Origin: Lachnospiraceae bacterium
GTDB taxonomy: Bacteria; Bacillota; Clostridia; Lachnospirales; Lachnospiraceae
Length of the DNA stretch: 38,539 nt
Direction of reading: 5' to 3'
NCBI GenBank assembly: GCA_024690885.1
Contig: JAILOI010000004.1
Coordinates: 1-38,539, forward strand
A program made the position numbers and the translations under genes. Position 1 is the stretch's first letter, and the number at the start of each line of letters is the position of its first letter. Below, in pieces: positions 24,653 to 32,733 of this stretch. The notes beneath the pieces were generated by a model. It made no database searches, was not told where the DNA came from, and was given only the letters and a program-made list of their open reading frames with translations.

Positions 24653-25246
24653 ATGGATTTCGAGCGTTTACAAAAGCAATTTGATTTTATTCTAGAGATG
24701 GACAAGGAGAAGCAGGTTTTGCGTCAGACCCATATCCATGGGTATGAACGTCAGGAGACGGATGCAGAGCATGCCTGGCATATGGCACTGATGACCATGC
24801 TCTTATCGGAGTATGCCAATGAGGAAATTGATGTGCTGCATACCATCGAGATGCTGTTGATTCACGATCTGGTGGAAGTGGATGCGGGAGATACGTATGC
24901 TTACGATGATGCAGGCAATGCTTCGAAGGCCGAGCGGGAGCAGGCGGCTGCGGACCGTATCTATGGCCTTTTGCCGGAAGATCAGGGCAAACGTCTACGT
25001 GCGCTTTGGGATGAATTTGAGGCTGGAAAGACACCGGAAGCCAAGTTTGCCCATGTGATGGACAATATCCAGCCTATGATGTTGAATGCAGCCAATGATG
25101 GACGGGACTGGAAACGCCATGGTGTCCATGTCGCGCAGGTTTTAAAACGCAACGAGCATACGTCGGAAGGATCTGAGATTTTATGGAATTATGCAAGGGA
25201 GCATTATATTCAACCCAATATACATTCAGGGAATCTGATGCAGTAA
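24653..25246 (+). CDS. HD-domain phosphohydrolase (HD_3, YfbR-like)
   Basis: 197 aa, cytoplasmic. Metal ligands follow the HD pattern: His in DAEHAWHMA (near 35-43), HD in LLIHDLVEVDAGDTYAYD (near 70-87) and a distal Asp in HVMDNIQP. YfbR-type members are 5'-deoxynucleotidases acting on dNMPs, which would fit the thymidylate genes nearby, but HD_3 proteins vary in substrate. AGGGGGGCAAGG precedes the ATG. After it, 168 bases to the next gene hold no obvious terminator. Confidence 0.82.
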   Translation: MDFERLQKQFDFILEMDKEKQVLRQTHIHGYERQETDAEHAWHMALMTMLLSEYANEEIDVLHTIEMLLIHDLVEVDAGDTYAYDDAGNASKAEREQAAADRIYGLLPEDQGKRLRALWDEFEAGKTPEAKFAHVMDNIQPMMLNAANDGRDWKRHGVHVAQVLKRNEHTSEGSEILWNYAREHYIQPNIHSGNLMQ

Positions 25247-25414
25247 CAAGAGGATTCATTTAACTACAAGTGGGTAACGCTTTGAGATGGACTGTAAAAG
25301 GTGAAGAAAGAAAAAGTGGAATAAGTTCTAGCGAATCTTTGCATAAAATAGTAAAATATAAATAGAAATTAGTGTAATTGGAGCATTAAGTCGACTAGGA
25401 TAGGGGGACGTTTT

Positions 25415-27097
25415 ATGATGAAACGGACTTCATGGACTTGGCTTCGGGGGATGTGTTTTTGTATTGGAGCAGTGGCTCTAAACATATTGGGAACTTGGAT
25501 TGGTTCCAGACTAGGGGATATTTTCTATTTTGATACCATCGGTACGATGATGGTGGCTGCGGTAAGTGGATACTTTCCGGGTATTTTTGTCGCGCTGTTA
25601 TCGAATATTCTTACATCTATTCTTGTGCCCACCCGGGCGTATTATGCAATCATCAATGTCCTGATTGCAGTGGTTACCAGTTATTTTTATCGAAAAGAAT
25701 ATTTACGCAAAGTGTTGCCGACGATGGTGTATGTGCTGATTCTGGTGGTGCTGGGCGGTGGTGTCGGTACCCTTATTGAGTGGGGCATCAGCGGCCAGGT
25801 GCGCTTGGCGGAGTTTGGCCATAGTGTCTGGCATCATGTTCCGGATAAACTGATTTGCGCAGCCCTGGCGTACGTATTGGTACATATTATGCCGATGCGT
25901 GTGCGGGAGATGTTGCACAATGTGGGCTGGCTCCAAAGCCCGGTGAGTGATAAGGCTTTGAAGGTCATTACGAAAAACGATGTACGGCGGGTATCCATCC
26001 GAATGAAGATTGTAATTGTTCTGACGGCTTCCTGCATTGCCATCGCAGCTGCAGTGGTGGTGGTCAGTCTTGGGGTGTTTACGGATATGCTCTCTTACCA
26101 GACCCAGGTGGCGGACCAGGCACTGCTTATGATGTATCAGCGCCAATTTATTGTGCGGGTGGTTTCGATTACCTTGGGATTTTGGGTGTTGATTTTAGCC
26201 GCCGGTTTATGGTTTTCCAAGTATCACATTGTCTACCCCTTAAATACCATTGTCTATCGCTCCAAACAGTTTGATTTCTCGGATGATAAAGCACGTATCA
26301 AAAACGTAGACAAGATTCGGGAGATTGGCATTCATACCGGGGATGAGATTGAGAACATTTACTTTGCCTTTTTGCAATCCATCGAAGAAACCATGGTGAA
26401 TTTCACCTATATGAAAGAACAATCGGAAGCCTTGGACCAACTGCAGAGCGGATTGATTATGGTATTGGCCGATCTGGTGGAAAATCGGGATTCCTCCACG
26501 GGAGATCATGTGCGAAAAACCGCCACTTATGTGGGCATCGTGCTCTATCAGTTGCGAAAGATGGGGTATTATACGGATCAGTTGACGGATCAGTTTATTT
26601 CCGATGTTATCAAATCCGCGCCGCTGCATGATATTGGCAAGATTCAGATTCCGGATGCGATTTTAACAAAGCACGGAAAACTGACGGACGAGGAATTTGA
26701 AATCATGAAGCATCATACGGATTTCGGCGCCAAGGTGATTGAGCAGGCCATCGAAAGCCTGCCAAACTCCGATTATCTGAAGGAGGCCAAGAACATGGCA
26801 GCTTACCACCATGAGAAGTGGAATGGCAAGGGATACCCCGAGGGACTTTCCGGGGAAGATATTCCTCTGTCTGCCCGGGTGATGGCGGTGGCGGATGTGT
26901 TTGATGCATTGATTTCCAAACGCTGTTACAAGGGACCTTACACCTTTGAGGAGGCCATGAAAATCATACGCAAGGACGCAGGCAGTCACTTCGATCCCAA
27001 AGTGGCAGAGGCGTTTTTAGCGGCAGAGGAGGAGGTACGAAAGGCCTCCCAACAGCTGATGGATATGAATTATACAACCAAGGACATTATTCGCTAA
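25415..27097 (+). CDS. Membrane HD-GYP c-di-GMP phosphodiesterase
   Basis: 560 aa. The N-terminal membrane part has about five helices (residues 10-160) with a pattern like YFDTIGTMMVAAVSGYFPGI, reminiscent of ECF-type S components; then a second pair of helices (about 195-220 and 245-268), a linker and the HD-GYP domain (about 340-545). The HD-GYP core is intact: HDIGK with His405/Asp406, HH at 465-466 and WNGKGYPEGLSG. It should hydrolyse c-di-GMP and so favour motility, in line with the chemoreceptors here. The membrane part probably senses a small molecule. No RBS better than AGGGGGACG. Confidence 0.92.
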   Translation: MMKRTSWTWLRGMCFCIGAVALNILGTWIGSRLGDIFYFDTIGTMMVAAVSGYFPGIFVALLSNILTSILVPTRAYYAIINVLIAVVTSYFYRKEYLRKVLPTMVYVLILVVLGGGVGTLIEWGISGQVRLAEFGHSVWHHVPDKLICAALAYVLVHIMPMRVREMLHNVGWLQSPVSDKALKVITKNDVRRVSIRMKIVIVLTASCIAIAAAVVVVSLGVFTDMLSYQTQVADQALLMMYQRQFIVRVVSITLGFWVLILAAGLWFSKYHIVYPLNTIVYRSKQFDFSDDKARIKNVDKIREIGIHTGDEIENIYFAFLQSIEETMVNFTYMKEQSEALDQLQSGLIMVLADLVENRDSSTGDHVRKTATYVGIVLYQLRKMGYYTDQLTDQFISDVIKSAPLHDIGKIQIPDAILTKHGKLTDEEFEIMKHHTDFGAKVIEQAIESLPNSDYLKEAKNMAAYHHEKWNGKGYPEGLSGEDIPLSARVMAVADVFDALISKRCYKGPYTFEEAMKIIRKDAGSHFDPKVAEAFLAAEEEVRKASQQLMDMNYTTKDIIR

Positions 27098-27105
27098 TTG
27101 GATTG

Positions 27106-27134
27106 CCCGCCCCACTTGTTTGGGGCGGGTTTTT
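27106..27134 (+). terminator. Terminator after the HD-GYP gene
   Basis: CCCGCCCCA (27106-27114) and TGGGGCGGG (27121-27129), loop CTTGTT, then five T. Confidence 0.94.
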
Positions 27135-27268
27135 GCTGTCCTTTCCGGGAATATGGAAAATACACCGCTCTAGATATTGTATTTTGACAGTGGTTTGGGT
27201 ACAATTTAGATGGAAAATTAGGGTAACTGCGCCCTTTTATAAAAAGGAAAGATAGGAGAAGCGGTCTT

Positions 27269-28120
27269 ATGAGCATGGCAGATCAGATTTTTAAAACCAT
27301 GTGTCGGGATATTCTGGACAATGGTACCGATACAAAAGATGAAGTGGTACGTCCGGTCTGGACCGATACCAACGAGAAGGCATATACCATTAAGAAGTTT
27401 GGCGTCGTCAATCGCTATGATTTGCGCAAGGAGTTTCCGGCGTTGACACTTCGCAAAACCGCATTGAAATCCTGTATGGATGAGGTCCTATGGATTTACC
27501 AGCGGAAGTCCAACAATATTCATGACCTAAAGCCTCACGTCTGGGACGAGTGGGCAGATGCGGACGGTTCCATCGGAACTGCTTATGGATACGTGGTTGG
27601 TGAGAAATTTGAATTCAAGGGCGAGCAAGTGGATCAGATGGATTATGTCTTGAAGCAATTGAAGGAAACGCCATACTCGAGACGTATTATGACCAATTTG
27701 TACCAGTTCCATGATTTGGCAACCGGTCACCTGGATCCATGTTGCTATTCTGCAACCTATAACGTGACCAAGGATAAGGAAAGCGGAAAGCTGGTGCTAA
27801 ACATGGTATTGAATCAGCGATCCCAGGACGTCTTGGCAGCTAATAACTGGAATGTTTGTCAGTATGCCATCCTGCTTATGATGGTGGCACAGGTCAACGA
27901 CATGATTCCGGGGGAACTCATTCACGTGATTGCAGATGCTCATATTTACGATCGCCATGTGGATGCGATTAAGGAACTGCTGGGCCGGGAGGAATATCCG
28001 GCACCGAAGGTGCACCTAAATCCTAAGGTCAAGGACTTCTATGCTTTTACCACCGACGATTTAATCGTGGAGGATTACGTGGCAGGAGAACAGATTAAGA
28101 ATATTCCGATTGCTGTATAA
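27269..28120 (+). CDS. thyA: Thymidylate synthase
   Basis: 283 aa. It methylates dUMP to dTMP using methylene-tetrahydrofolate, giving dihydrofolate that the next gene recycles. Landmarks: Arg of RRIMTNLYQ, the nucleophile region LDPCCYS (Cys158/Cys159) where most ThyA have PPCH, QRSQD for phosphate and dUMP, NWNVCQYA and HIYDRHVDAI. The replacement of the usual His after the nucleophile by Cys is a divergent trait; the rest of the active site is conserved. AGGAGA precedes the ATG. A TTGACA at 27184-27189 may be the -35 of the operon. First of five closely spaced genes. Confidence 0.94.
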   Translation: MSMADQIFKTMCRDILDNGTDTKDEVVRPVWTDTNEKAYTIKKFGVVNRYDLRKEFPALTLRKTALKSCMDEVLWIYQRKSNNIHDLKPHVWDEWADADGSIGTAYGYVVGEKFEFKGEQVDQMDYVLKQLKETPYSRRIMTNLYQFHDLATGHLDPCCYSATYNVTKDKESGKLVLNMVLNQRSQDVLAANNWNVCQYAILLMMVAQVNDMIPGELIHVIADAHIYDRHVDAIKELLGREEYPAPKVHLNPKVKDFYAFTTDDLIVEDYVAGEQIKNIPIAV

Positions 28121-28144
28121 ATCGGATTAGGAAGGATAGAATAC

Positions 28145-28630
28145 ATGAAGTTAATTGTAGCCGTAGACAAAAACTGGGCCATCGGCAACAAGGGCAAGCT
28201 TTTGGTTAGTATTCCGGAGGATATGAAGTTCTTCCGCGGTACCACCACCGGACATGTGATTGTCATGGGACGTAAGACCTTAGAGAGCTTCCCGAATGGA
28301 AACCCATTGCCGAATCGAACCAACATCGTGCTGACGCGGGATCGAAGCTATGCCAAGAAGGGCGTGCTTGTGGTCCACGATTTGGAGGAGCTGGATACCT
28401 TGCTGCAGGAGTACGAGGACGAGGAAGTCTATTGTATCGGTGGTGAGAGTGTCTATCGCCAGTTATTGGATCGTTGTGACGAAGCCTATGTCACCATGAT
28501 TGATTTTGCCTATGAGGCAGACGCCCACTTCCCGAATTTGGAGGAAGCCGGCTGGGAGATGGTTGGTGAATCGGAGGAACAAACCTACTTCGATTTGTGC
28601 TATACCTTCACCACATGGAAAAAGAAATAA
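28145..28630 (+). CDS. dfrA: Dihydrofolate reductase
   Basis: 161 aa, full length. VAVDKNWAIGNKGKLL is the M20-type loop, SIPEDMKFFR carries the acidic catalytic residue, MGRKTLESFP and VLTRD bind NADPH, and YCIGGESVYRQLL is the second NADPH motif. It reduces the dihydrofolate left by ThyA to tetrahydrofolate. The thyA-dfrA pairing with a 24-base gap is a classical functional couple. Target of trimethoprim; resistance cannot be judged from sequence alone. Confidence 0.96.
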   Translation: MKLIVAVDKNWAIGNKGKLLVSIPEDMKFFRGTTTGHVIVMGRKTLESFPNGNPLPNRTNIVLTRDRSYAKKGVLVVHDLEELDTLLQEYEDEEVYCIGGESVYRQLLDRCDEAYVTMIDFAYEADAHFPNLEEAGWEMVGESEEQTYFDLCYTFTTWKKK

Positions 28631-28664
28631 GCCGTAGGAATACGGACAAGGAAAGAGAAAGATT

Positions 28665-30389
28665 ATGGATATTACAGGAAGAAAGCTTTTCGTAAAAGCA
28701 CTCCAGGAGGAAGGGGTAGATACCATCTTCGCTTATCCGGGAGGAATGATTGTCGACATTTTAGATGAGTTATACAAGACCGAGGGCATTCGTGTGGTAC
28801 TGCCGCGCCATGAGCAGGCACTGGTACACGAAGCAGAGGGTTACGCCAGAGCAACCGGTAAGCCGGGCGTATGTTTAGTAACCAGCGGCCCGGGTGCTAC
28901 CAATACCATTACGGCTATTGCGGATGCACATTATGACAGCATCCCGCTGGTGATTTTTACCGGCCAGGTACCACAGGGCCTGATTGGCAATGATGCCTTC
29001 CAGGAGGTGGACATCGTTGGTATGACCAGAAGTATCGTAAAGTACGGCTATACGGTACGCGACCGCAAGGCCCTTGGGGAGAAAATCAAGATGGCTTTCC
29101 AGATTGCAACCACCGGTAAGCCGGGTCCGGTACTCATCGATATCCCCAAGGATATTCAGACTGCAACCGGTCCTGCCGATTATCCGGAGCGCGTAGCCAT
29201 CCGTGGTTACAAGCCCAATGAGTCGGTACATATTGGCCAGTTAAAAAAGGCATACAAACTGCTGAAGAGCGCCAGGCATCCGATTATTTTGGCCGGAGGT
29301 GGTATCCATGTATCCGGCGCTCAGAAGGAACTGCTGGCATTTGCAGAGAAGATGCACATTCCGGTGGTCACCACCATCATGGGCAAGGGTGCCATGCCGG
29401 AGGACCATCCGTTATACGTCGGAAATTCCGGTATGCATGGACGGTTTGCAGCCAATATTGCTGTTACGGATTGTGATGTCCTGTTATCCATCGGTACCCG
29501 ATTCAACGATCGAATCACCGGTGATTTGAATGAGTTTGCGCCACGGGCCAAAATCATTCACGTGGATGTGGATACCGCATCGATTTCCAGAAACGTTGTG
29601 GTTGATATTCCGGTGGTTTCCGATGCCAAGCTGGCCTTGTCCAAGATGTTAGAGTGGGCAGAGCCGATGAAGACGGAACACTGGTTGGAGGAAATTCATC
29701 AGTGGAACGAGGATCATCCCTTGGAAATGCCACAGGGCAAGGCCCATGAATTATCCCCTCAGAAAATTATGGAAGGCATCAACGAAGTCTTCCCGAAGGG
29801 CATTGTGGTCACCGACGTTGGCCAGCATCAGATGTGGGCCACCCAGTACATCACCGCAGGTCCGGACAAGAAGATGGTGACCAGCGGCGGTCTCGGAACC
29901 ATGGGATTTGGCTTTCCGGCAGCACTGGGCGCTAAGATTGGCGCACCGAAGAAGGATGTCATCTGCGTCACCGGAGACGGTGGATTCCAGATGAACATGC
30001 AGGAGATGGCAACTGCAATCTGTGAGCATGTTCCGGTGGTGATTTGTTTGTTAAACAACGAAGCGCTTGGTATGGTTCGTCAGATGCAGCATCTCTTCTA
30101 TGGCAAGCGTTACGAGGCGGTTTCCCTGCGCAAGCGTGCAGACCGTGAAATCCCCAAGTCTCATGCCAAGGATTACCCGCAGTATGTTCCGGACTTCATG
30201 GGGATTGCAGAAAGCTATGGCGCTCATGGCATTCGCGTAACCAAGAACGAAGAAATTATCGATGCGTTGAAGGAAGCCAAGAAGCACAAGGATGCACCAA
30301 CCATCGTAGAATTTATGATTTCCGCAGATGAATTGGTATTGCCGATGGTCAAAGGCGGCAACCCAATGAGCGAGATGATTTTAAAGTAG
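28665..30389 (+). CDS. ilvB: Acetolactate synthase, large catalytic subunit
   Basis: 574 aa. Three-domain ThDP enzyme: N-terminal PYR domain with the catalytic Glu in LPRHEQALVHEAEGYARA, central FAD/cofactor domain (SIGTRFNDRITGD) and C-terminal PP domain with the ThDP motif GDGGFQMNMQE...LLNN. It condenses two pyruvates, or pyruvate with 2-ketobutyrate, at the start of valine, leucine and isoleucine synthesis. The regulatory subunit follows after 13 bases. No T-box or leader peptide is seen, so regulation is probably feedback through IlvN and through the operon promoter. Confidence 0.96.
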   Translation: MDITGRKLFVKALQEEGVDTIFAYPGGMIVDILDELYKTEGIRVVLPRHEQALVHEAEGYARATGKPGVCLVTSGPGATNTITAIADAHYDSIPLVIFTGQVPQGLIGNDAFQEVDIVGMTRSIVKYGYTVRDRKALGEKIKMAFQIATTGKPGPVLIDIPKDIQTATGPADYPERVAIRGYKPNESVHIGQLKKAYKLLKSARHPIILAGGGIHVSGAQKELLAFAEKMHIPVVTTIMGKGAMPEDHPLYVGNSGMHGRFAANIAVTDCDVLLSIGTRFNDRITGDLNEFAPRAKIIHVDVDTASISRNVVVDIPVVSDAKLALSKMLEWAEPMKTEHWLEEIHQWNEDHPLEMPQGKAHELSPQKIMEGINEVFPKGIVVTDVGQHQMWATQYITAGPDKKMVTSGGLGTMGFGFPAALGAKIGAPKKDVICVTGDGGFQMNMQEMATAICEHVPVVICLLNNEALGMVRQMQHLFYGKRYEAVSLRKRADREIPKSHAKDYPQYVPDFMGIAESYGAHGIRVTKNEEIIDALKEAKKHKDAPTIVEFMISADELVLPMVKGGNPMSEMILK

Positions 30390-30402
30390 GAGGGCGAGGC
30401 AG

Positions 30403-30918
30403 ATGGATAAGACAATGAAAAATCGATTTATTGCCCTATACGTGGAAAACGATGTAGGTGTACTTGCAAAGGTATCCGGACTTTTTTCCGGAAAATCCTA
30501 TAACTTACAGTCCTTGACGGTTGGTATGACGGAGCGGGAGGATGTTTCCCGTATGACGATCTGCGTCACCAGCGATGACGTAACCTTTGAACAGATCAAG
30601 AAGCAGTTAAACACCATGGTGGAGGTCATTAAGGTGTTGGACTTGACCTGTGTTCCGGTTTGTATGAAGGAAATTCTCTATGCCAAGATCAAGGACTTAG
30701 ACCACGATGGCATGGACGCTGTGTTCCGCATTGCCCAGACCTTCCGCGTGCGTGTCAAGGACATCGGCGTGGATTGTCTGATTTTGGAGTGCATGCAGAC
30801 GGAGCGCAAGAATAACGAACTTGTGGCTCTCTTGAAGCGTCAGTTCAAGAACAAGGTGGAAATCGTACGAGGAGGCCCGGTGGCCATCGAATCCATCAGT
30901 ACGACAGATAGCAAATAA
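30403..30918 (+). CDS. ilvN: Acetolactate synthase, small regulatory subunit
   Basis: 171 aa. An ACT domain (about 8-80; YVENDVGVLAKVSGLFSGKSYNLQSLTVG) that binds valine, then the C-terminal ALS activation domain (about 85-165). It activates IlvB and gives feedback inhibition. ATG 30403 is preceded by AGGAGGGCGAGG; MKNRF at 30415 is an alternative start. The next gene follows after 13 bases. Confidence 0.95.
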   Translation: MDKTMKNRFIALYVENDVGVLAKVSGLFSGKSYNLQSLTVGMTEREDVSRMTICVTSDDVTFEQIKKQLNTMVEVIKVLDLTCVPVCMKEILYAKIKDLDHDGMDAVFRIAQTFRVRVKDIGVDCLILECMQTERKNNELVALLKRQFKNKVEIVRGGPVAIESISTTDSK

Positions 30919-30931
30919 GCAGGTAAGTGGA

Positions 30932-32341
30932 ATGAAATTTCGAAATGTGTGTTTGTGCGGGCTCTTAAGCCTATGCCTTCTTACGCAACCACTGAATGTC
31001 TTAGCAACCGAAGGGGAAACTGCAACTACAGAATCCTCGGAAAGTACCGGAAGTACGGAGAGTACAACAACGGATGCGGATGCGGAGAAGGAAGCGGCGA
31101 AGAAGCGTGCAGAGGAAAAAAAGAAAGCTGCCGACGATGCGGCCAAAGCTGCCCAGGAGCAGAATAACAGCATCAGCCAGCAGGTGAAGGATGCGGAGAG
31201 CAACTTAAGTAATAAGCAGAACGAGGCCAATGCGGCCAAGGATAAGCTCAACAGCATCAACAGTGAGGCAGACAAAATCTCCGGCAATATCTCCTCTTTG
31301 AATCGGAATATTGCAGGGGTGGCTTCGGAAATTTCATCCACTGAGGAGTCGATTTCCAAGGCGGAAGATGACATTGATGCCTTAGAGAAGGAATTGGAGA
31401 AAGCCAAGAAGGAAGAGCAGAAGACCTATGAAATCCTTAAGAAACGAATTGCTTTTTCCTATGAGAATGATTCCAAGACCACCATTTTCCTTACATTGAT
31501 TTCCAGTAACTCTCTGGCGGAATTTTTTACCAGAGTGGAATACACGTCGTCGATTTTAAATTATGAAAGTCGTCTGTTGGAGGAGTGCAAAGTCAAGCAG
31601 GCGGAAATTCAGAAGAAGGCGGATGAGTTATCGGCTAAGCAGGAGGAACTCTCTTCTTATAAGCAAACCTTATCGGCCAAGAAGGATGAGATGAATACCC
31701 TGGTGAAAAATGCCAATGAGTCATTGACGGCGAAGCAGGGCGAGGCGTCGGAGGCAGCCGAAGATGTGGCTGCGTATGAGGCGGAGCTGGCTTCTTTACG
31801 ACAGACTTACCAGGGATTGCAGGCGCAGCAGGCCCAGGCCCAGGCATCTCTGGCACAGGCCATTGCGGCGCAGGAAGATGCCCAGCGGGAACAACTGGCA
31901 TTGGAACAGGGGGTTCCGGTGGAACAGGTGGAAATCCCGAGAGAGAATACCGCCGGTGCCGTCAGTGCATCGGAATATGAAATGCTGTTTTTGGCAGCCT
32001 GTATTCAGGCAGAGGCCGACAACCAGGGCTATGGCGGTCAGTTGGCGGTCGGTTCCGTTATTATGAACCGTGTGATGAGTGATAAGTTTGCACAGAATTC
32101 CATTGTGGAGGTCATCACGGCACCGGGACAGTTTGCTTCCTATAGCTCCGGTATGGTGAATCGTATTTTGGAGCGGGGACCAAACGATTCTTGTAAACAG
32201 GCGGCGCAAGCCGTTATATCCGGACAGCGTTCCGGAGACTGGTTGTTCTTTATGACGCCGGATTGGGCAGATCATTTTGGTATTACCGGATATACGGTAA
32301 TCGGTGATCATGCATTTTTCTATAAGTGGGGTGCAAACTAG
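30932..32341 (+). CDS. Secreted coiled-coil protein with SleB-type cell wall hydrolase domain
   Basis: 469 aa. Signal peptide (about 1-25, cleavage near VLA), a Thr/Ser-rich segment, two long coiled coils (about 48-155 and 205-320) flanking a PcsB-like hinge with KKRIAFSYENDSKTTIF, and a C-terminal Hydrolase_2/SleB domain (about 345-469) with LAACIQAEADNQGYGGQLAVGSVIMNRV, where the Glu is catalytic, and DHAFFYKW at the end. It would cut peptidoglycan (SleB is a lytic transglycosylase) outside the cell; PcsB-like coiled coils usually keep such enzymes inactive until FtsEX contacts them. Odd partner for biosynthetic genes, joined by a 13-base gap. Confidence 0.9.
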   Translation: MKFRNVCLCGLLSLCLLTQPLNVLATEGETATTESSESTGSTESTTTDADAEKEAAKKRAEEKKKAADDAAKAAQEQNNSISQQVKDAESNLSNKQNEANAAKDKLNSINSEADKISGNISSLNRNIAGVASEISSTEESISKAEDDIDALEKELEKAKKEEQKTYEILKKRIAFSYENDSKTTIFLTLISSNSLAEFFTRVEYTSSILNYESRLLEECKVKQAEIQKKADELSAKQEELSSYKQTLSAKKDEMNTLVKNANESLTAKQGEASEAAEDVAAYEAELASLRQTYQGLQAQQAQAQASLAQAIAAQEDAQREQLALEQGVPVEQVEIPRENTAGAVSASEYEMLFLAACIQAEADNQGYGGQLAVGSVIMNRVMSDKFAQNSIVEVITAPGQFASYSSGMVNRILERGPNDSCKQAAQAVISGQRSGDWLFFMTPDWADHFGITGYTVIGDHAFFYKWGAN

Positions 32342-32349
32342 GGGGATTG

Positions 32350-32378
32350 TTGCATTTTCAAGGCAACCTTGTTAGAAT
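32350..32378 (+). promoter_or_regulatory. Probable promoter of the cobalamin-regulated operon
   Basis: TTGCAT (32350-32355), 17 bp, TAGAAT (32373-32378), just after the wall hydrolase stop. An inverted repeat TGCATT (32351-32356)/AATGCA (32376-32381) with an inner CAAGG/CCTTG hairpin overlaps it and may be a weak terminator for the upstream operon or an operator. Confidence 0.45.
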
Positions 32379-32400
32379 GCATACGAATTACATAAGACAC

Positions 32401-32578
32401 AAGTCGGTGCTGCTGTTGTTTTTACAACAGCAGGTAAAAGGGAAGCAGGTGGAAGTCCTGCACGATCTCGTCACTGTATTTGCGGAGTGTTCCATGTTGT
32501 AGTTTGCTACCGTCACTGAATGCTTTTTGGGAAGACGATTGGACGCAATGATGCATAAGTCAGGAAACCTGCCGATTT
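32401..32578 (+). promoter_or_regulatory. Cobalamin riboswitch aptamer
   Basis: P1 pairs AAGTCGG (32401-32407) with CCGATTT (32572-32578). Inside are a CTGCTGTTGT/ACAACAGCAG hairpin (32409-32434), the conserved AAAAGGGAAGC(A)GGTG-AAGTCCTGC core (32437-32461), CGTCACTGTA, a second variable arm with TACCGTCACTG, and the hallmark box ATGATGCATAAGTCAGGA followed by ACCTGCC. This is a class I-like aptamer for adenosyl- or related cobalamins. It switches the following six genes off when cobalamin is abundant through the terminator at 32635-32667. Confidence 0.96.
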
Positions 32579-32634
32579 GGATGGTACCGGATTATAATCC
32601 AAACCACGAGGCATTGGTTGTACGAACTGTATGC

Positions 32635-32667
32635 CCCATTGCGCCCTTTTGCGTAGTGGGATTTTTC
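32635..32667 (+). terminator. Riboswitch-controlled terminator
   Basis: CCCATTGCGC (32635-32644) and GCGTAGTGGG (32651-32660) form a ten-base-pair stem with two wobbles, loop CCTTTT, then ATTTTTC. A competing hairpin GGCAT...ATGCC (32610-32635) touches its left arm and may be the antiterminator. Confidence 0.85.
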
Positions 32668-32733
32668 TTATGCCGCGGGTTTTGGTTTATAAAAATATAG
32701 ATCAGCGTGATACGCGGAAAGGAACTAAGAAAA

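Noticed and set aside
25247-25414. c-di-GMP riboswitch before the HD-GYP gene
   Set aside because: No GEMM-type core is visible; the stretch is AT-rich with only weak promoter-like words.
28631-28664. Leader attenuator or T-box before ilvB
   Set aside because: Only 34 bases separate dfrA and ilvB, too short for either.
30697-31407. 236-codon frame on the minus strand
   Set aside because: It lies opposite ilvN and the coiled-coil hydrolase; its Ser/Leu/Ala-rich product mirrors the Glu/Lys-rich coiled coil and has no RBS.
31796-32311. 171-codon minus-strand frame
   Set aside because: Shadow of the conserved SleB domain; no RBS and no domain.
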